Position numbers and translations under genes: made by a program. From NCBI GenBank assembly GCA_028753945.1, contig JAPNXP010000001.1, forward strand, positions 8,608,501 to 8,672,500: a stretch of DNA of 64,000 nt, written 5' to 3'. Positions 10,231 through 20,130 of the stretch are shown piece after piece; position 1 is the first letter of the stretch, and the number at the start of each line of letters is the position of its first letter. Source of the stretch: Hexactinellida sp. DTS-2022 (lineage: Eukaryota; Porifera; Hexactinellida). Below the pieces are notes generated by a model, which worked only from the letters and a program-made list of their open reading frames with translations, did no database searches and was not told the origin of the DNA.

Positions 10231-10262
10231 GTATTACAGTTTGTGTACAGCTGTAGCATCTG

Positions 10263-11333
10263 ATGGCAGTGCGGTGCGGGCTCTGCGATAAGAGAGCGCA
10301 GCTGAAGAGACCCAGGACGGGACAGGCCGTCTGCGGGGACTGCTTCTGCGCCCAGTTCGAGGAGGAGGTGCACCGGACTATAAGTGAGCACGGACTGTTC
10401 AGAGAGGGGGAGGCAGTGGGCATAGGCGCGTCCGGGGGCAAGGACTCTACCGTGCTGGCGTATGTGCTGAATGAGCTGAACAAGCGACACTCATACGGAC
10501 TCCAGCTGCACCTGGTGTCTGTGGACGAGGGCATCGCGGGGTACAGGGACGACTCCCTCGAGTCCGTGAGGAGGAACCAGAGGGAGTACGCTCTGCCTCT
10601 AACCGTCGTTTCGTACAAGGAGCTGTACGGATGGACCATGGATGAGATTGTGAGGGAAATAGGCACCCGGAATAACTGCACCTTCTGCGGTGTGTTCCGC
10701 AGACAGGCCCTGGACCGGGCCGCCCTTAAGCTCCGTCTAAACAAGCTGGTGACAGGCCACAACGCGGACGACATAGCGGAGACGGTGGTGATGAACACTT
10801 TGCGCGGAGACATCGCCAGGCTGCAGAGAAGCACCAATATCGTTACGGGGAGGGAGGGGCCGCTGGAGGAGGGAAGTCTGGTGCCGAGATGCAAGCCGTT
10901 CAAGTTTGTCTACGAGAAGGAGATAGTGCTGTATGCCTACCATAGGGGGCTGGACTACTTCTCCACAGAGTGCGTATACTCGCCCTACGCGTACAGAGGG
11001 TTCGCCCGCTCCTACATCAAGGCCCTGGAGCGGGCAGACCCCCTCGCTATCCTGGACATAATCCACTCCGGGGACCACATGACTGCGCGCGAGGACGCCA
11101 AGATGCCCACGCGCGTGGAGTGCACGCGCTGCAGGTACATTTGCTCCCAGGCGCTCTGCAAGGCCTGTCTGCTGCTGGACGGACTCAACTCGGGCCGGCC
11201 GAGGCTCAGTCTCGGCAAGGCGCATAGAGCCCTGGCAACGTCCGGGAAGGAAGAATGCAGTGGGAAAGCTAGCCAGTGCTCTGAAGGCTGTGGGTGTGGT
11301 GAGAAGAACGGGAAACTAGTGAGTGATTTCTAG
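10263..11333 (+). CDS. CTU1: Cytoplasmic tRNA 2-thiolation protein 1
   Basis: A 356-residue single-exon gene for the catalytic subunit of the Ctu1-Ctu2 (Ncs6-Ncs2) complex. That complex adds sulfur from Urm1 to U34 of the Lys, Glu and Gln tRNAs in the cytosol. The PP-loop ATPase motif SGGKDS is at residues 57-62. N-terminal zinc-binding cysteines are at C5, C8, C24 and C27; a CTFC pair and a C-terminal cysteine cluster ([13 protein letters not shown]) complete the family pattern. The length is close to human CTU1 (348 aa). The ATG at 10263 precedes the first zinc cysteines. Only about 71 bp would separate it from the saccharopine dehydrogenase stop codon without the retrotransposon. Confidence 0.96.
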   Translation: MAVRCGLCDKRAQLKRPRTGQAVCGDCFCAQFEEEVHRTISEHGLFREGEAVGIGASGGKDSTVLAYVLNELNKRHSYGLQLHLVSVDEGIAGYRDDSLESVRRNQREYALPLTVVSYKELYGWTMDEIVREIGTRNNCTFCGVFRRQALDRAALKLRLNKLVTGHNADDIAETVVMNTLRGDIARLQRSTNIVTGREGPLEEGSLVPRCKPFKFVYEKEIVLYAYHRGLDYFSTECVYSPYAYRGFARSYIKALERADPLAILDIIHSGDHMTAREDAKMPTRVECTRCRYICSQALCKACLLLDGLNSGRPRLSLGKAHRALATSGKEECSGKASQCSEGCGCGEKNGKLVSDF

Positions 11334-11610
11334 TTAACTGCTGTTGTTGTTGTTGGGCTCATATCACTGTACCTACAAGAGGGAGTATCTTTGTGTCCAG
11401 TGCTATCTGAATTAACAAGGATTGGAGTAATTGATGAATGTATATATTCAGCAGTTACAATTGGAGATATTAGCTATTTGTGTTAGCTATGTGTCAAATT
11501 TCTACAGATTAGCTACCTAACCTATACTCTGGTTATGACAGAGTTTAACATACTTAGCTTTGTACTAGACTGCTCTACAGCGTACTGAGCCTGCAGTGTT
11601 CCTACAGCAG

Positions 11611-12015
11611 ATGTATATGCGCTACATCTTGAGATCTCTAGCCTACACAAGACCCACCCTACACAGAACTAACACTAGATTCCTGCTAGGAATGGCATCT
11701 AGCGACCGTGGCGCGGTTAGCACGAGCTCTCAGTGCCGGTGTCCGACAGAGGAAGAGAGTCACGCCGCTCTCCTCTCCGAGAATGTGAAGCGGGAGCAGC
11801 GGATGCGCGCTCTGCTCGCGGAGGCGCTGAGCCCCGCCCAGATAGAGATAGAGGACCTCTCCGGGGGCTGCGGGGCCATGTTCCGGATAAGCGTCTGCTC
11901 GGATAAGTTCCGGGACAAGAAGATGCTGGAGCAGCACCGGATGGTTAATACTATTCTGAAGGAGGAGATTAAAGCCATACACGCTATCACACTGGTCACC
12001 AGTGTACCCAAGTGA
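11611..12015 (+). CDS. BOLA3: BolA-like protein 3, mitochondrial
   Basis: A 134-residue single-exon gene. The first ATG is at 11611; upstream in-frame codons include only a GTG at 11596, an unlikely start in a eukaryote. The N-terminus is rich in Arg, Thr and hydrophobic residues without acids, consistent with a mitochondrial targeting peptide. The BolA fold covers about residues 50-134, with the BOLA3-type signature SGGCGAMF, then EQHRMVNTILKEEI and the C-terminal TSVPK. The conserved Cys of SGGC and the His of EQHRMV are the [2Fe-2S] ligand candidates. BOLA3 works with GLRX5 and NFU1 in delivering Fe-S clusters to mitochondrial enzymes such as lipoate synthase. Confidence 0.93.
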   Translation: MYMRYILRSLAYTRPTLHRTNTRFLLGMASSDRGAVSTSSQCRCPTEEESHAALLSENVKREQRMRALLAEALSPAQIEIEDLSGGCGAMFRISVCSDKFRDKKMLEQHRMVNTILKEEIKAIHAITLVTSVPK

Positions 12016-12289
12016 TGCCAGATAATATTATATGGAGCAGCTGCCTAATTCAAGTTATTTCTGCATAGCTAATAATTAATATACAGTATAGTATTCTGAT
12101 TGTTAGTAAATTTAATACTATATTGGATATAGACTATATCGAGCTTATACGATCCTGAAAAAATGGACCGCGATCCCGATCCTAGTTTCTAAATGGATCT
12201 ACGATCCCTTTATAATTCATTAGGCAGATATTGACAGTATATACTAAGTTTGAACACGATCCTAGTTTTCAAAGGGATCGCGATCATTA

Positions 12290-12460
12290 ATAAATTGGAA
12301 GTTTGTTTCTATCTTTTATCATCTCTGAGATTTATATAGGTACGTATTTAGCTAATTAGTATAAATAATTATAATTATTAATACGTATTATTAATAATTT
12401 AACACCAATTTCAACGTCAACTTACATTAACTTTAATTATGGTATTGATTGTACGAGTTA
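12290..12460 (+). repeat. Partial copy of the repeat at about 19000-19100 and 20450-20580
   Basis: The block containing GTTTGTTTCTATCTT, then CATCTCTGAGATT and AACACCAATTTCAA, recurs in the same order in the two direct repeats inside the Tc1-like element. The surrounding DNA from 12016 shows no gene. Confidence 0.6.
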
Positions 12461-12810
12461 TATCGATTTTAATTATAGATTCATACTTTCTAATCACAAA
12501 TAGTAGTGTCAGAAAATAGTTCTGTTAACTACATTTGAAACAGATTTTTACTATTTTTGTTAATTTTAGACAAATTTGAACAAAGTTCCAAAGGATCATA
12601 AGTTTGTGGTGCCAGGAGTCTACACGAACTCTAAATTTGTATTATGGGCAATGGGGGGGGTCCACATAATGTTTGGTATTTGCTATAAGGGGCACACGGT
12701 TTTATAAGGTTGGTAATCACTGCTGTTTGCATTCTAAAACCCCGCTCCAGTATTTCATATAGTGAATACTAATTTATGAGTGCTTATTGATAAAATATGC
12801 AATCGTTGGG

Positions 12811-13286
12811 CGTGACCTACGTTATAATAAGGCCTGTTCACTAGTGTTAAATTTTGGACCATGGATGTCGTTTAAGTCCATTGATTCTTTTTAGAATAAA
12901 TGTTATAGTCAGAGATAATTAACCAAGTAGTAATCCAGAACAAAAAATATGAATGCCTTGCAACCTTTGCAGTCGGTTCATGTCGAAAATTCTCGAAAAA
13001 TAAAGAAAATTAAACCCAATTAGTTGTTATTGTTCTAGAAATGTTTATTTGCTAAAAACTTGTATTCACTTTCATGTTTTCTTTAATATTTTGTACTATT
13101 GCAACATTCATTTACTTCAAATGTGCTTGGTATTAAGCCCAATAATATTTTACTTCTTCTGGATTACTACTTGGTTAATTATCTCTGACTATAACATTTA
13201 ATCTAAAAAGAATCAATGGACTTAAACGACATCCATGGTCCAAATTTTAAGAAGAGTGAACAGGCCTTATTATAACGTAGGTCACG
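12811..13286. mobile_element. 476-bp MITE with about 129-bp near-perfect inverted ends
   Basis: The left arm 12811-12939 starts CGTGACCTACGTTATAATAA and is matched by the complement of 13159-13286 with only a few differences. The flanks carry the direct repeat CGTTGGG (12804-12810 and 13287-13293), so the target duplication is about 7 bp. No coding frame is present. It sits inside a diverged GGCCACTG element whose intact copies are at 26172-26551 and 45254-45653. Confidence 0.85.
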
Positions 13287-13361
13287 CGTTGGGTAATAAT
13301 GCTTGTTATAGGTTCTGATTTTGTTACTAGCTAATTATGGCTATTTTAGAGTGTGTCATAC

Positions 13362-14077
13362 CAGTGATGTTTTGCCAATTTTAGAAGTGGGGGAACGGTC
13401 ATGAAAATTTTATTAGAGAAAAAACTCTGAGAAAAAACTTGACTAATTTAGTTCCTTATACCTAGTAATTAATAGATATACTGTATACATAACGTGATAA
13501 TATTTCTTGCCATTCATTCTGATTAAGCACATAACTGCAATGTCTCGTTATTGTAATTCCTTACATAAAAGTGTACATGGATTCCTCATACGAGCGATTT
13601 CAGCGTTCGAGAAAATTTCTGGGTTGTCCATTAATTTTGGCCAATATACATGAGGAAATTGGAGCCTCGTACAGGGATATGACTCAAATAGGTTGGTAGG
13701 TATGGCAATGGTCATGGTATTTATATATACCGACACAAAATTTAGCGCTCACTAGTTTGTACATTGTTTTTAACATTATGTGGGTGATCTGAATTGTCTG
13801 GTTAACAATTGATGATACTAATATTTTAAAAACTAATCTATTTCATTCTTGTTAAGTATGTTATTAACAAATCCTCGTTGAGCCCGTGATTGAAGGTCTC
13901 GTCTGATTAAAGAAGACATCAATCAACACGTAAACAAACAGTTGTACAACTGAGTGATCTATTAGGAGGAACGCCGTTCCCTCCGGGCTTGAATTTTCTC
14001 ATGGGGGAACGCCGTTCCCCCAGCAAAAATAGCGGGGGAACGCCGTTCCCCCGCGTTCCCCCTGGAAAACATCAGTG
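13362..14077. mobile_element. 716-bp non-autonomous hAT-like element
   Basis: A perfect 8-bp target duplication TGTCATAC flanks it (13354-13361 and 14078-14085). The ends are CAGTGATGTTTT and the complement of AAAACATCAGTG, an imperfect inverted pair. Close to the right end are three copies of the palindrome GGAACGCCGTTCC. No transposase frame is present. Confidence 0.8.
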
Positions 14078-14086
14078 TGTCATACC

Positions 14087-14248
14087 CAGTGTTTTTTTTA
14101 AGGATTTGCTTAGAGGGCCCTACCAACAATTAGAGGCCCTCACTCTACATTTCATGATATTGAGTACTTAGCACGTTAAAAATTAGAGGCCCATTGAGAA
14201 AAATTAGAAGCCCATTTTGGGCCTCTAATTTGCCTTAAAAAAACACTG
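14087..14248. mobile_element. 162-bp hAT-like MITE
   Basis: Its inverted ends are CAGTGTTTTTTTTAAGG and the complement of CCTTAAAAAAACACTG. The interior repeats TTAGAGGCCC-type words on both strands. It starts directly beside the preceding hAT element. The flanking 8-mers match only partly (GTCATACC and GTCACACT), so the target duplication is not clean. Confidence 0.65.
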
Positions 14249-14249
14249 G

Positions 14250-14408
14250 TCACACTCATACCATAAATTGGCAACGAACAGTGGGCTACACTGGGCTTAC
14301 TTTGAAATGTAGGTGTAATAATGGAAATAATGACAATAATGACAATATTCGTGCGGGACTTAAATATGACGCGGGCGGTGGAGCTGAAACAAAATTTCAA
14401 CAAACAGT
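14250..14408 (+). repeat. 3' part of a GGCCACTG-type element
   Basis: Matches the right part of the element at 26172-26551 (shared words GGCGGTGGAGCTGAAAC and GACAATATTCGTGCGGGA). With about 12770-12810 and 13287-13361 it makes one old copy interrupted by three later insertions. Confidence 0.7.
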
Positions 14409-14506
14409 CGCCTTAACTACGTTAAATACCTATCTTATGAATATATATTTGTAGTATATTTGATATCAGAATAGTATAGGAGACTAAGTATCGCAAATTA
14501 TAATTA

Positions 14507-16084
14507 CTATTCCAGCTGTGTGTCTGGGAATAGCGCTCTAATGAGTCCCTCTACTCCGTCGCTACTGGAACACGCATGCAGTCCGTTCTCCAGTATATCC
14601 TTACCGAATATCGCCCTAAGAGATAAGGGGGCGCTATCCCGACCCTCCGAGGGGTCCACTGGCCCGACTAGACTCCTCCAGCTGCTAACTGCGTCCCTCT
14701 TAGACAGCACTAGCATCATAGAGGGACCGCTGCACATATACTCTACCAGGGAACCATAGAATTCGCTCTCGCTCTTGTCACGGTATAAGGTGCTGACCAG
14801 CTCCTGTGTGAGACAGGCTTCTCTCTGCATTACGATATCAAATCCGGACTCTTCTATCCTCTTAAGCACCTGTCCCTTATGCGGCATAGCATTCGGCTTG
14901 ATAACAGCCACAGTCTGTTCCAGAGGGAAGAACAGATCCAGCTCCGCCTCCGCCTCCCCCTCCCCAGACCCGTACAGCGCCCCCTCGGGTCCCAGCGTGT
15001 CCCCCGCTATCATGTCTAGCCACGCCCTCACGGCGTTATCTCTCCAGAGACACAGCGCTAGCACTGGCGTATCCAGCATGTGTCTAGCTAGGTGTCTGCT
15101 CGCACTACCCTCTCCTAGCCCCTGTAGTTCCTGATCCCCCAACCGCAGCTCCCTAACCCCGGATATCTCGAACCCCGAATCTCGTATCCGCCCCACCACC
15201 TCCTCCCGGATAAGGGACTCCAGTCGCAGCAGCGCTAGGGTCCCCTGTCCCCCCTCTCCTAGCGTACCTGGGAATAGCAGCGACAGCTCCCGGACGGCCT
15301 GCTCGCGGCTGCCGCTCGCGTGGAGGCCGTTACGCAGAGCGTCCGTCCCGTAGCGGGCCCGGAGAGAGGAGACTAACTTCCTCAGCGCCTCTACCGCCCC
15401 CTGTCCGGGGCGGGAGAGGGCGAGACAGAGGGAGGGGCCGCTAGTCAGGAAGGCCACTAGCTCGGGGAACTGCGGCTGCTCTCTCAGGTCTCCGTACAGC
15501 TCCTCTACAACTCCGGCACTCAGCACCAGCTCTCTCCGAGCTAGCACTTCCATTCCCGCCTCCGCTAGCTCCGCTAGGATATCCTCCGTCCTACCCGCCC
15601 GCACTACGTCCGGCTTTAGAATCACTACCGCAGTCTCCTGCTCCTCTCCCAGAGACAGCTGACTCTCAGTCTGTCTGAACTGGAATATCTCGCTGTCCAC
15701 AACCTCTATTCTAACGGCCTCTCCGCACGCTATCTTGCTCTCCGTAGCCAGTAGCTGTAGCATCATATCCTCAATCTTGGCACCCTTAGACCCGTGGATA
15801 ACTCCCACCATGACAACGCCAGCGTACATATGGAATGTGGGCTGACACCTGCCCCTATAGGCCTCTAGATATGAAATGGAGTCTGCCTCTGCCGCTGCGA
15901 AGTGAATAGTGTCTTTGTGGTCGTGTTTGAATCTCTTGAATATACCATGTACTGCCTTGCATGTACCGCACCACTCTGCATATATCTCTATAATCAGGAG
16001 TCCCGGGGTGCTAGCTATAAAGCTGTCCCACTCAGTGTCACACCTCAGATAGGTGTATAGCTCTGCTGTCCTCTTCCCAGGCAT
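14507..16084 (-). CDS. NME8: Thioredoxin domain plus three nucleoside diphosphate kinase domains (NME8-like)
   Basis: A 525-residue single-exon gene; the first ATG is at 16084. The thioredoxin domain covers about residues 10-120 with active site WCGTC at 38-42 (animal relatives usually have WCGPC). Three NDK domains follow at about 146-275, 280-385 and 393-525. The first and third keep the active-site block (NGLHASGS, NGLHACSSSD); the second lacks it and reads ALYGSGEG at that place, so it is probably inactive. NME8 (TXNDC3) is an outer dynein arm-associated axonemal protein, so this gene implies motile cilia. The human gene has many exons, so the lack of introns is notable. NME9 has a single NDK domain and fits less well. 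Confidence 0.9.
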   Translation of the reverse strand: MPGKRTAELYTYLRCDTEWDSFIASTPGLLIIEIYAEWCGTCKAVHGIFKRFKHDHKDTIHFAAAEADSISYLEAYRGRCQPTFHMYAGVVMVGVIHGSKGAKIEDMMLQLLATESKIACGEAVRIEVVDSEIFQFRQTESQLSLGEEQETAVVILKPDVVRAGRTEDILAELAEAGMEVLARRELVLSAGVVEELYGDLREQPQFPELVAFLTSGPSLCLALSRPGQGAVEALRKLVSSLRARYGTDALRNGLHASGSREQAVRELSLLFPGTLGEGGQGTLALLRLESLIREEVVGRIRDSGFEISGVRELRLGDQELQGLGEGSASRHLARHMLDTPVLALCLWRDNAVRAWLDMIAGDTLGPEGALYGSGEGEAEAELDLFFPLEQTVAVIKPNAMPHKGQVLKRIEESGFDIVMQREACLTQELVSTLYRDKSESEFYGSLVEYMCSGPSMMLVLSKRDAVSSWRSLVGPVDPSEGRDSAPLSLRAIFGKDILENGLHACSSSDGVEGLIRALFPDTQLE

Positions 16085-16719
16085 CTTATAGTGCAATCTG
16101 TTCGTAGCAGTTATAATGTAATCTGTAGGCTGTTCGTAGTAGTTATAATCTGGAGTCTGTAATAGCAGTTATAGCGTGGGAGCTGCTGTCGTTCATTGTA
16201 TGTAGTTACAGTAGTGACTAATAGTAAGTTGCATCATAGATGGTTGCATTTTGCACGGAATTTGCTGCTAATAAGCGAACTTGGGGGCTGACTGAATAGT
16301 GGAATCTAGTGGAATCCAGTGGAATCTAGTGGAATTACTAAATTTTAGTGGAATTAACTGAACGGTGGAATCGAGTGGATTTTCTAAAAACCGACTGAAC
16401 AGTGGAATCGAGTGGAATCTTTGACTGAATAGTGGAATCGAGTGGAATTTGATTAAATTGTTAAACACTACGTAGTACGTATATGCTATAAGCTACGTGT
16501 GTATCATATTACGTTAATTTTCACCCATGTAAAAGTGTTTGCAGCGATTAAACTAGTGTTGTGCATGAAGTGGCACAATAGTATTTATTAGTTAGGCTTT
16601 GTTACCATGTTATTTAGACACATCTTATTAACATTATTTATCAACAATTCCTTATCAAATCCAGTTGGTATTCATTGGGCAGTTCAAAGAGATGATTTAT
16701 AGTAAGAATACTAATATAA

Positions 16720-16980
16720 CAGTGGCGGATTCTTTAAAAATTCTGGGGGGCAAAATTGAACTTATCAGGGCTACTTTTTGATTCCATTATAGAATACTAC
16801 ACAGTACACATACTAAAACTACAATTTCTCCATGCTAGCTAATACGTGTTCATCCTATTAGAATTTCCAATAAATTATAATATCCTTCTTGTTTACAAAT
16901 TAATTTCAGTTATTCTAATGTAAAAAAACTTGGGGGGGGGGGCAATTTCCCCACCCACGCCCCCCTGGAATCCGCCGTTG
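16720..16980. mobile_element. 261-bp hAT-like MITE
   Basis: Ends CAGTGGCGGATTC and complement of GAATCCGCCGTTG. Flanked by TAATATAA (16712-16719) and TAATATAG (16981-16988), a 7-of-8 match for an 8-bp hAT target duplication. Confidence 0.75.
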
Positions 16981-17002
16981 TAATATAGTATATTATCATA
17001 TT

Positions 17003-17066
17003 CAAGGGCGTAGCCACGCCAAAATCTAGGCCAATTTGCCCCCCCCCCCCCCTCCCTACGCCCATG
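17003..17066. mobile_element. 64-bp hAT-like miniature element
   Basis: Perfect 8-bp duplication ATCATATT at 16995-17002 and 17067-17074. The ends CAAGGGCGTAGCC and complement of CCTACGCCCATG are inverted repeats. The middle is mostly a C run. Confidence 0.75.
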
Positions 17067-17240
17067 ATCATATTGTGCCACTTCATGCACAACACTAGTT
17101 TAATCGTTGCAAACAATTTTACATGGGCGAAAATTGACGTAATATGATACACACGTAGCTTATAGCACATACGTAGTGTTTAACAATTTAATCAAATTCC
17201 ACTCGATACCACAATTCAGTCAAATTACACTAGATTCCAC

Positions 17241-17396
17241 CAGAGGCGGCGCGGCTTTTGGGGCCCCCGGGTGATCGACCTACTAGTCCCCTTTGTCCAG
17301 GGCCCCGGGGGGCCTGAACAAGGGGCCCCCCCCTTTGTAATCGGTTGAGGGACCCGCGGGTGAATCACCCGTGCGGGGTGCGGCCGCGCCGCCCAT
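17241..17396. mobile_element. 156-bp GC-rich hAT-like MITE
   Basis: Perfect 8-bp duplication GATTCCAC at 17233-17240 and 17397-17404. The ends are CAGAGGCGGCGCGGC and the complement of GCCGCGCCGCCCATG. Confidence 0.85.
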
Positions 17397-18560
17397 GGAT
17401 TCCACTCGATTCCACTATTCAGTCGGTTTTTAGAAAATCCACTCGATTCCACCGTTCAGTCAATTCCACTAAAATTTAGTAATTCCACTAGATTCCACCG
17501 TTCAGTCACCCTAGATTCCACTAGATTCCACTAATCAGTCAGCCCCGCGAACTTGCTATTAGAGAAATATGATTAACATTAAACGCTCGCTTGGGGACTG
17601 AAATGAACTTGCAAACGAGCAGTTGCTATTAGGCGAACACCACGAACAATCTTATTATTGTTAATGCTGCGTTTATTTCCGTGAGTTTATTCTTGCTTCG
17701 TTAATTAAGTCTGCTGTGCATTAATACAAACCTTGTATAAGTTGTTAAATTGGGACCATAGGGCTTGTTAATAATAAAAAGTTTATATTAAATTGCAACA
17801 TATTTATTGTTCACAATAAGCAGACCTGACTATATTTCCTTTTCCCAGGGTACGGGCCGTAAGCAATTGATGCATAGCAAAACTTTTTGTTCCCTACCAT
17901 ACATATCTATTTTATTAAATCTCGATTGTTGTGTGTGTGTTTGTGTGTTTGTGTGTGTGTTTGTCCGGATTGTGTTAAAAGTGACGGGGCGATAGAAACC
18001 GCATTAATATATGGGATATAAACTAACTGTCAAATGTTATAATTGGTAACAAATGTTATAATAGGTAAACAAGTATGCTGTTCACGAATTTCGCGTTTAT
18101 AAATTTATAATATTCATATTTGTTGTTGTTGTTGACACAAAAAGGTAAACAAATTAATGAAAATTCAAAATCAATTAGAAGTTAGCTTTCAACAGGTATT
18201 ATAGATAAACAAGTATGCCGAACACGAATTTCGCGTTTATAAATTTATAATATGAATATTTGTTGTTGTTGTTGACACAAAATAGGTAAACAAATTAATG
18301 GAAATTCAAAATCAACCTAGAAGTTAGCTTCCAACGGGTATTATAGGTAAACAAGTATGCTGAACACGATTTTCGCGTTTATAAAATTATAATATTCATA
18401 TTTGTTGTTGTTGTTGACACAAAAAGGTAAACAAATTAATGAAAATTCAAAATCAACCTAGATGTTAGCTTTCAACGGGTATTATACAGTGCCCGGACAA
18501 AAGTATTCGACCACCCAACATTTCCCATTGAAAATAGTACTATAGTAGGTATAAAAAAAA

Positions 18561-18677
18561 AATCCAAAATTGCAGCTGTGCCGACGCATGTTCCTTTGGT
18601 GGCACTATATTTTGGTGGTGGTTTATTGATAGTGCCTCCAAAGGAACATGCTGTCAGCACTAGCTGCAATTTTGGAT
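18561..18677. repeat. Long imperfect hairpin, copy 1
   Basis: About 48-nt arms: AATCCAAAATTGCAGC ... GTTCCTTTGGTGGCACTAT and its near-complement, separated by a loop of about 20 nt. Copy 2 is at 20021-20130 and a half copy at about 1549-1598. Confidence 0.8.
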
Positions 18678-20020
18678 TTTTTTTCGCCTAGTCATCATCA
18701 CTATGAAGGTGTTAAATTATTTCAGAAAGGTGTTTCAGTAGGCAACGACCCTTAGAGTGGTGGAAGTTTCCATTTAGCTCAATTCATTTGAGAGATATTC
18801 AAGTTTCAGTAGAATATAATCTGTGATGACTCAGCATTTTTTAAGTGCGTGTTGGGTATTCACCCAACTCCAACCAACCCATGCGAATTATTTAATTCAC
18901 AAAATTGTAAAAATACATTTTTTTAACGATGTCATCATCACCTCAAGGTGTCAAGACCCACTTGTATAGGTGGTACCTGGCATAAGGACCAATTGATAAA
19001 TTGAAAGTTTGTTTCTATCTTGTATCATCTCTGAGATTAATGAAATTTACCTAATTAGTATAAATATTTAATTAATAAATTAATAATTTAACACCATTAT
19101 TATGTACAGCAAAATAAATACAGTTCAATTATTTGCACTTATTATTAATTTAAATCGAATTTCACTATCATATTTGAATTCAGCGCACTCGATAACCCCA
19201 ATAATCCAATTGGAAAATTCTATAAGTTAAATACAAAAGGAATTAATTATAATAAATTACGTCAGTACATTAATTGTGCAAAAAGAATATTCTCGCCGAA
19301 ATAAATATAATCACTTAATCTGTCGTTGTTGTGGAATGTAAAATCTTAACGGTTCTATCATAAACCATCTTTAGTTTAATGCCATTCATTCATTACTTAA
19401 TGATAATAAATTAAATTATTAGTTATTTATTTTAGCAATGTTATCCACGGTTAGTTGAGTAAAGTCAACAAATTCCTTATATAAATTAATTTAATTTAAT
19501 CCATTGTATAGTAATGCTACAATTAAATAGAAGCCAGCTGGAATTTATAAGTTGAATCAATATAATTATCGCAAGTTGAATCAATAGAGTAGGATTTAAC
19601 AAGTTAAATCAATATAATTATTACAAGTTGAAACAATGGAATTAGATTTCACAGTTTTACTGAAATTGAAGTGTGAGTAAACAAAGAAATTTCAACGCCC
19701 ATTTATGGCAGAAATTGACCCCTTTATGCGAAACTTTCTTGTCCCATCAGACGCAGAATTCTATGGCGAGTCCAAATGTGAAATAAAATTTGGGGGTTTA
19801 GTAAAACAACTTTTGAGTTATGGACCAGACAAAATTTGAAAGGTGTTAAAGATGTGTCAAAAATTTGTTAATAAAAAATCGTAACCCCAGGTGCAAATTA
19901 GACGTCGACTCCGAACCTACATGCCAAGTTTCAGCCCATCAACCATAAAGCTCTGGCCAGGGCACCGTCTACGGAGAAAAAATAATAATATAAATAATAA
20001 TAATAATAAAAATCCAAAAT

Positions 20021-20130
20021 TGCAGCCTGTGCCGACGCATGTTCCTTTGGTGGCACTATATTTTTGTTGGTTGTTTATTGATAGTGCCTCCAAAGGAACA
20101 TGCTGTTGGCAAAGGCTGCAATTTTGGATT
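20021..20130. repeat. Long imperfect hairpin, copy 2
   Basis: Same arms and loop as 18561-18677 with scattered differences; part of the second direct repeat inside the Tc1-like element. Confidence 0.8.

Larger units (their letters stand above)
5114..10235 (-). mobile_element. Full-length Ty3-type (Metaviridae) LTR retrotransposon with 5-bp TSD
   Basis: A complete element in antisense orientation to its neighbours. It has LTRs at 5119-5310 and 10039-10230, target duplication GTATT (5114-5118 and 10231-10235), primer site, gag, pol and polypurine tract. Pol order is protease, reverse transcriptase, RNase H, integrase, which is the Ty3 order. No envelope-like frame is present. The two LTRs read as identical, which points to a very recent insertion. 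Span given includes the target duplication. Confidence 0.95.
16285..17548. mobile_element. Foldback element with about 300-bp arms, broken by three MITEs
   Basis: The arms (16285-16580 and 17071-17548) are inverted copies built of repeated GTGGAAT(C/T)(T/G)AGTGGAAT blocks spaced by ACTGAA(T/C)(A/G)GTGG. The right arm is split by the MITE at 17241-17396, and the loop holds MITEs at 16720-16980 and 17003-17066. No coding frame is present. Confidence 0.75.

Noticed and set aside
11596..11610. GTG start for BOLA3
   Set aside because: In a eukaryotic nuclear gene the ATG at 11611 is the plausible start and still leaves a targeting peptide.
3698..12015. Bacterial contamination or transfer for the intronless genes
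   Set aside because: CTU1 and BOLA3 are eukaryotic-type proteins, the retrotransposon is eukaryotic, and intron-bearing genes share the same base composition.
18030..18486. CRISPR-like direct repeats
   Set aside because: The units are 141 bp of contiguous tandem repeat without spacers, in a eukaryotic transposon context.
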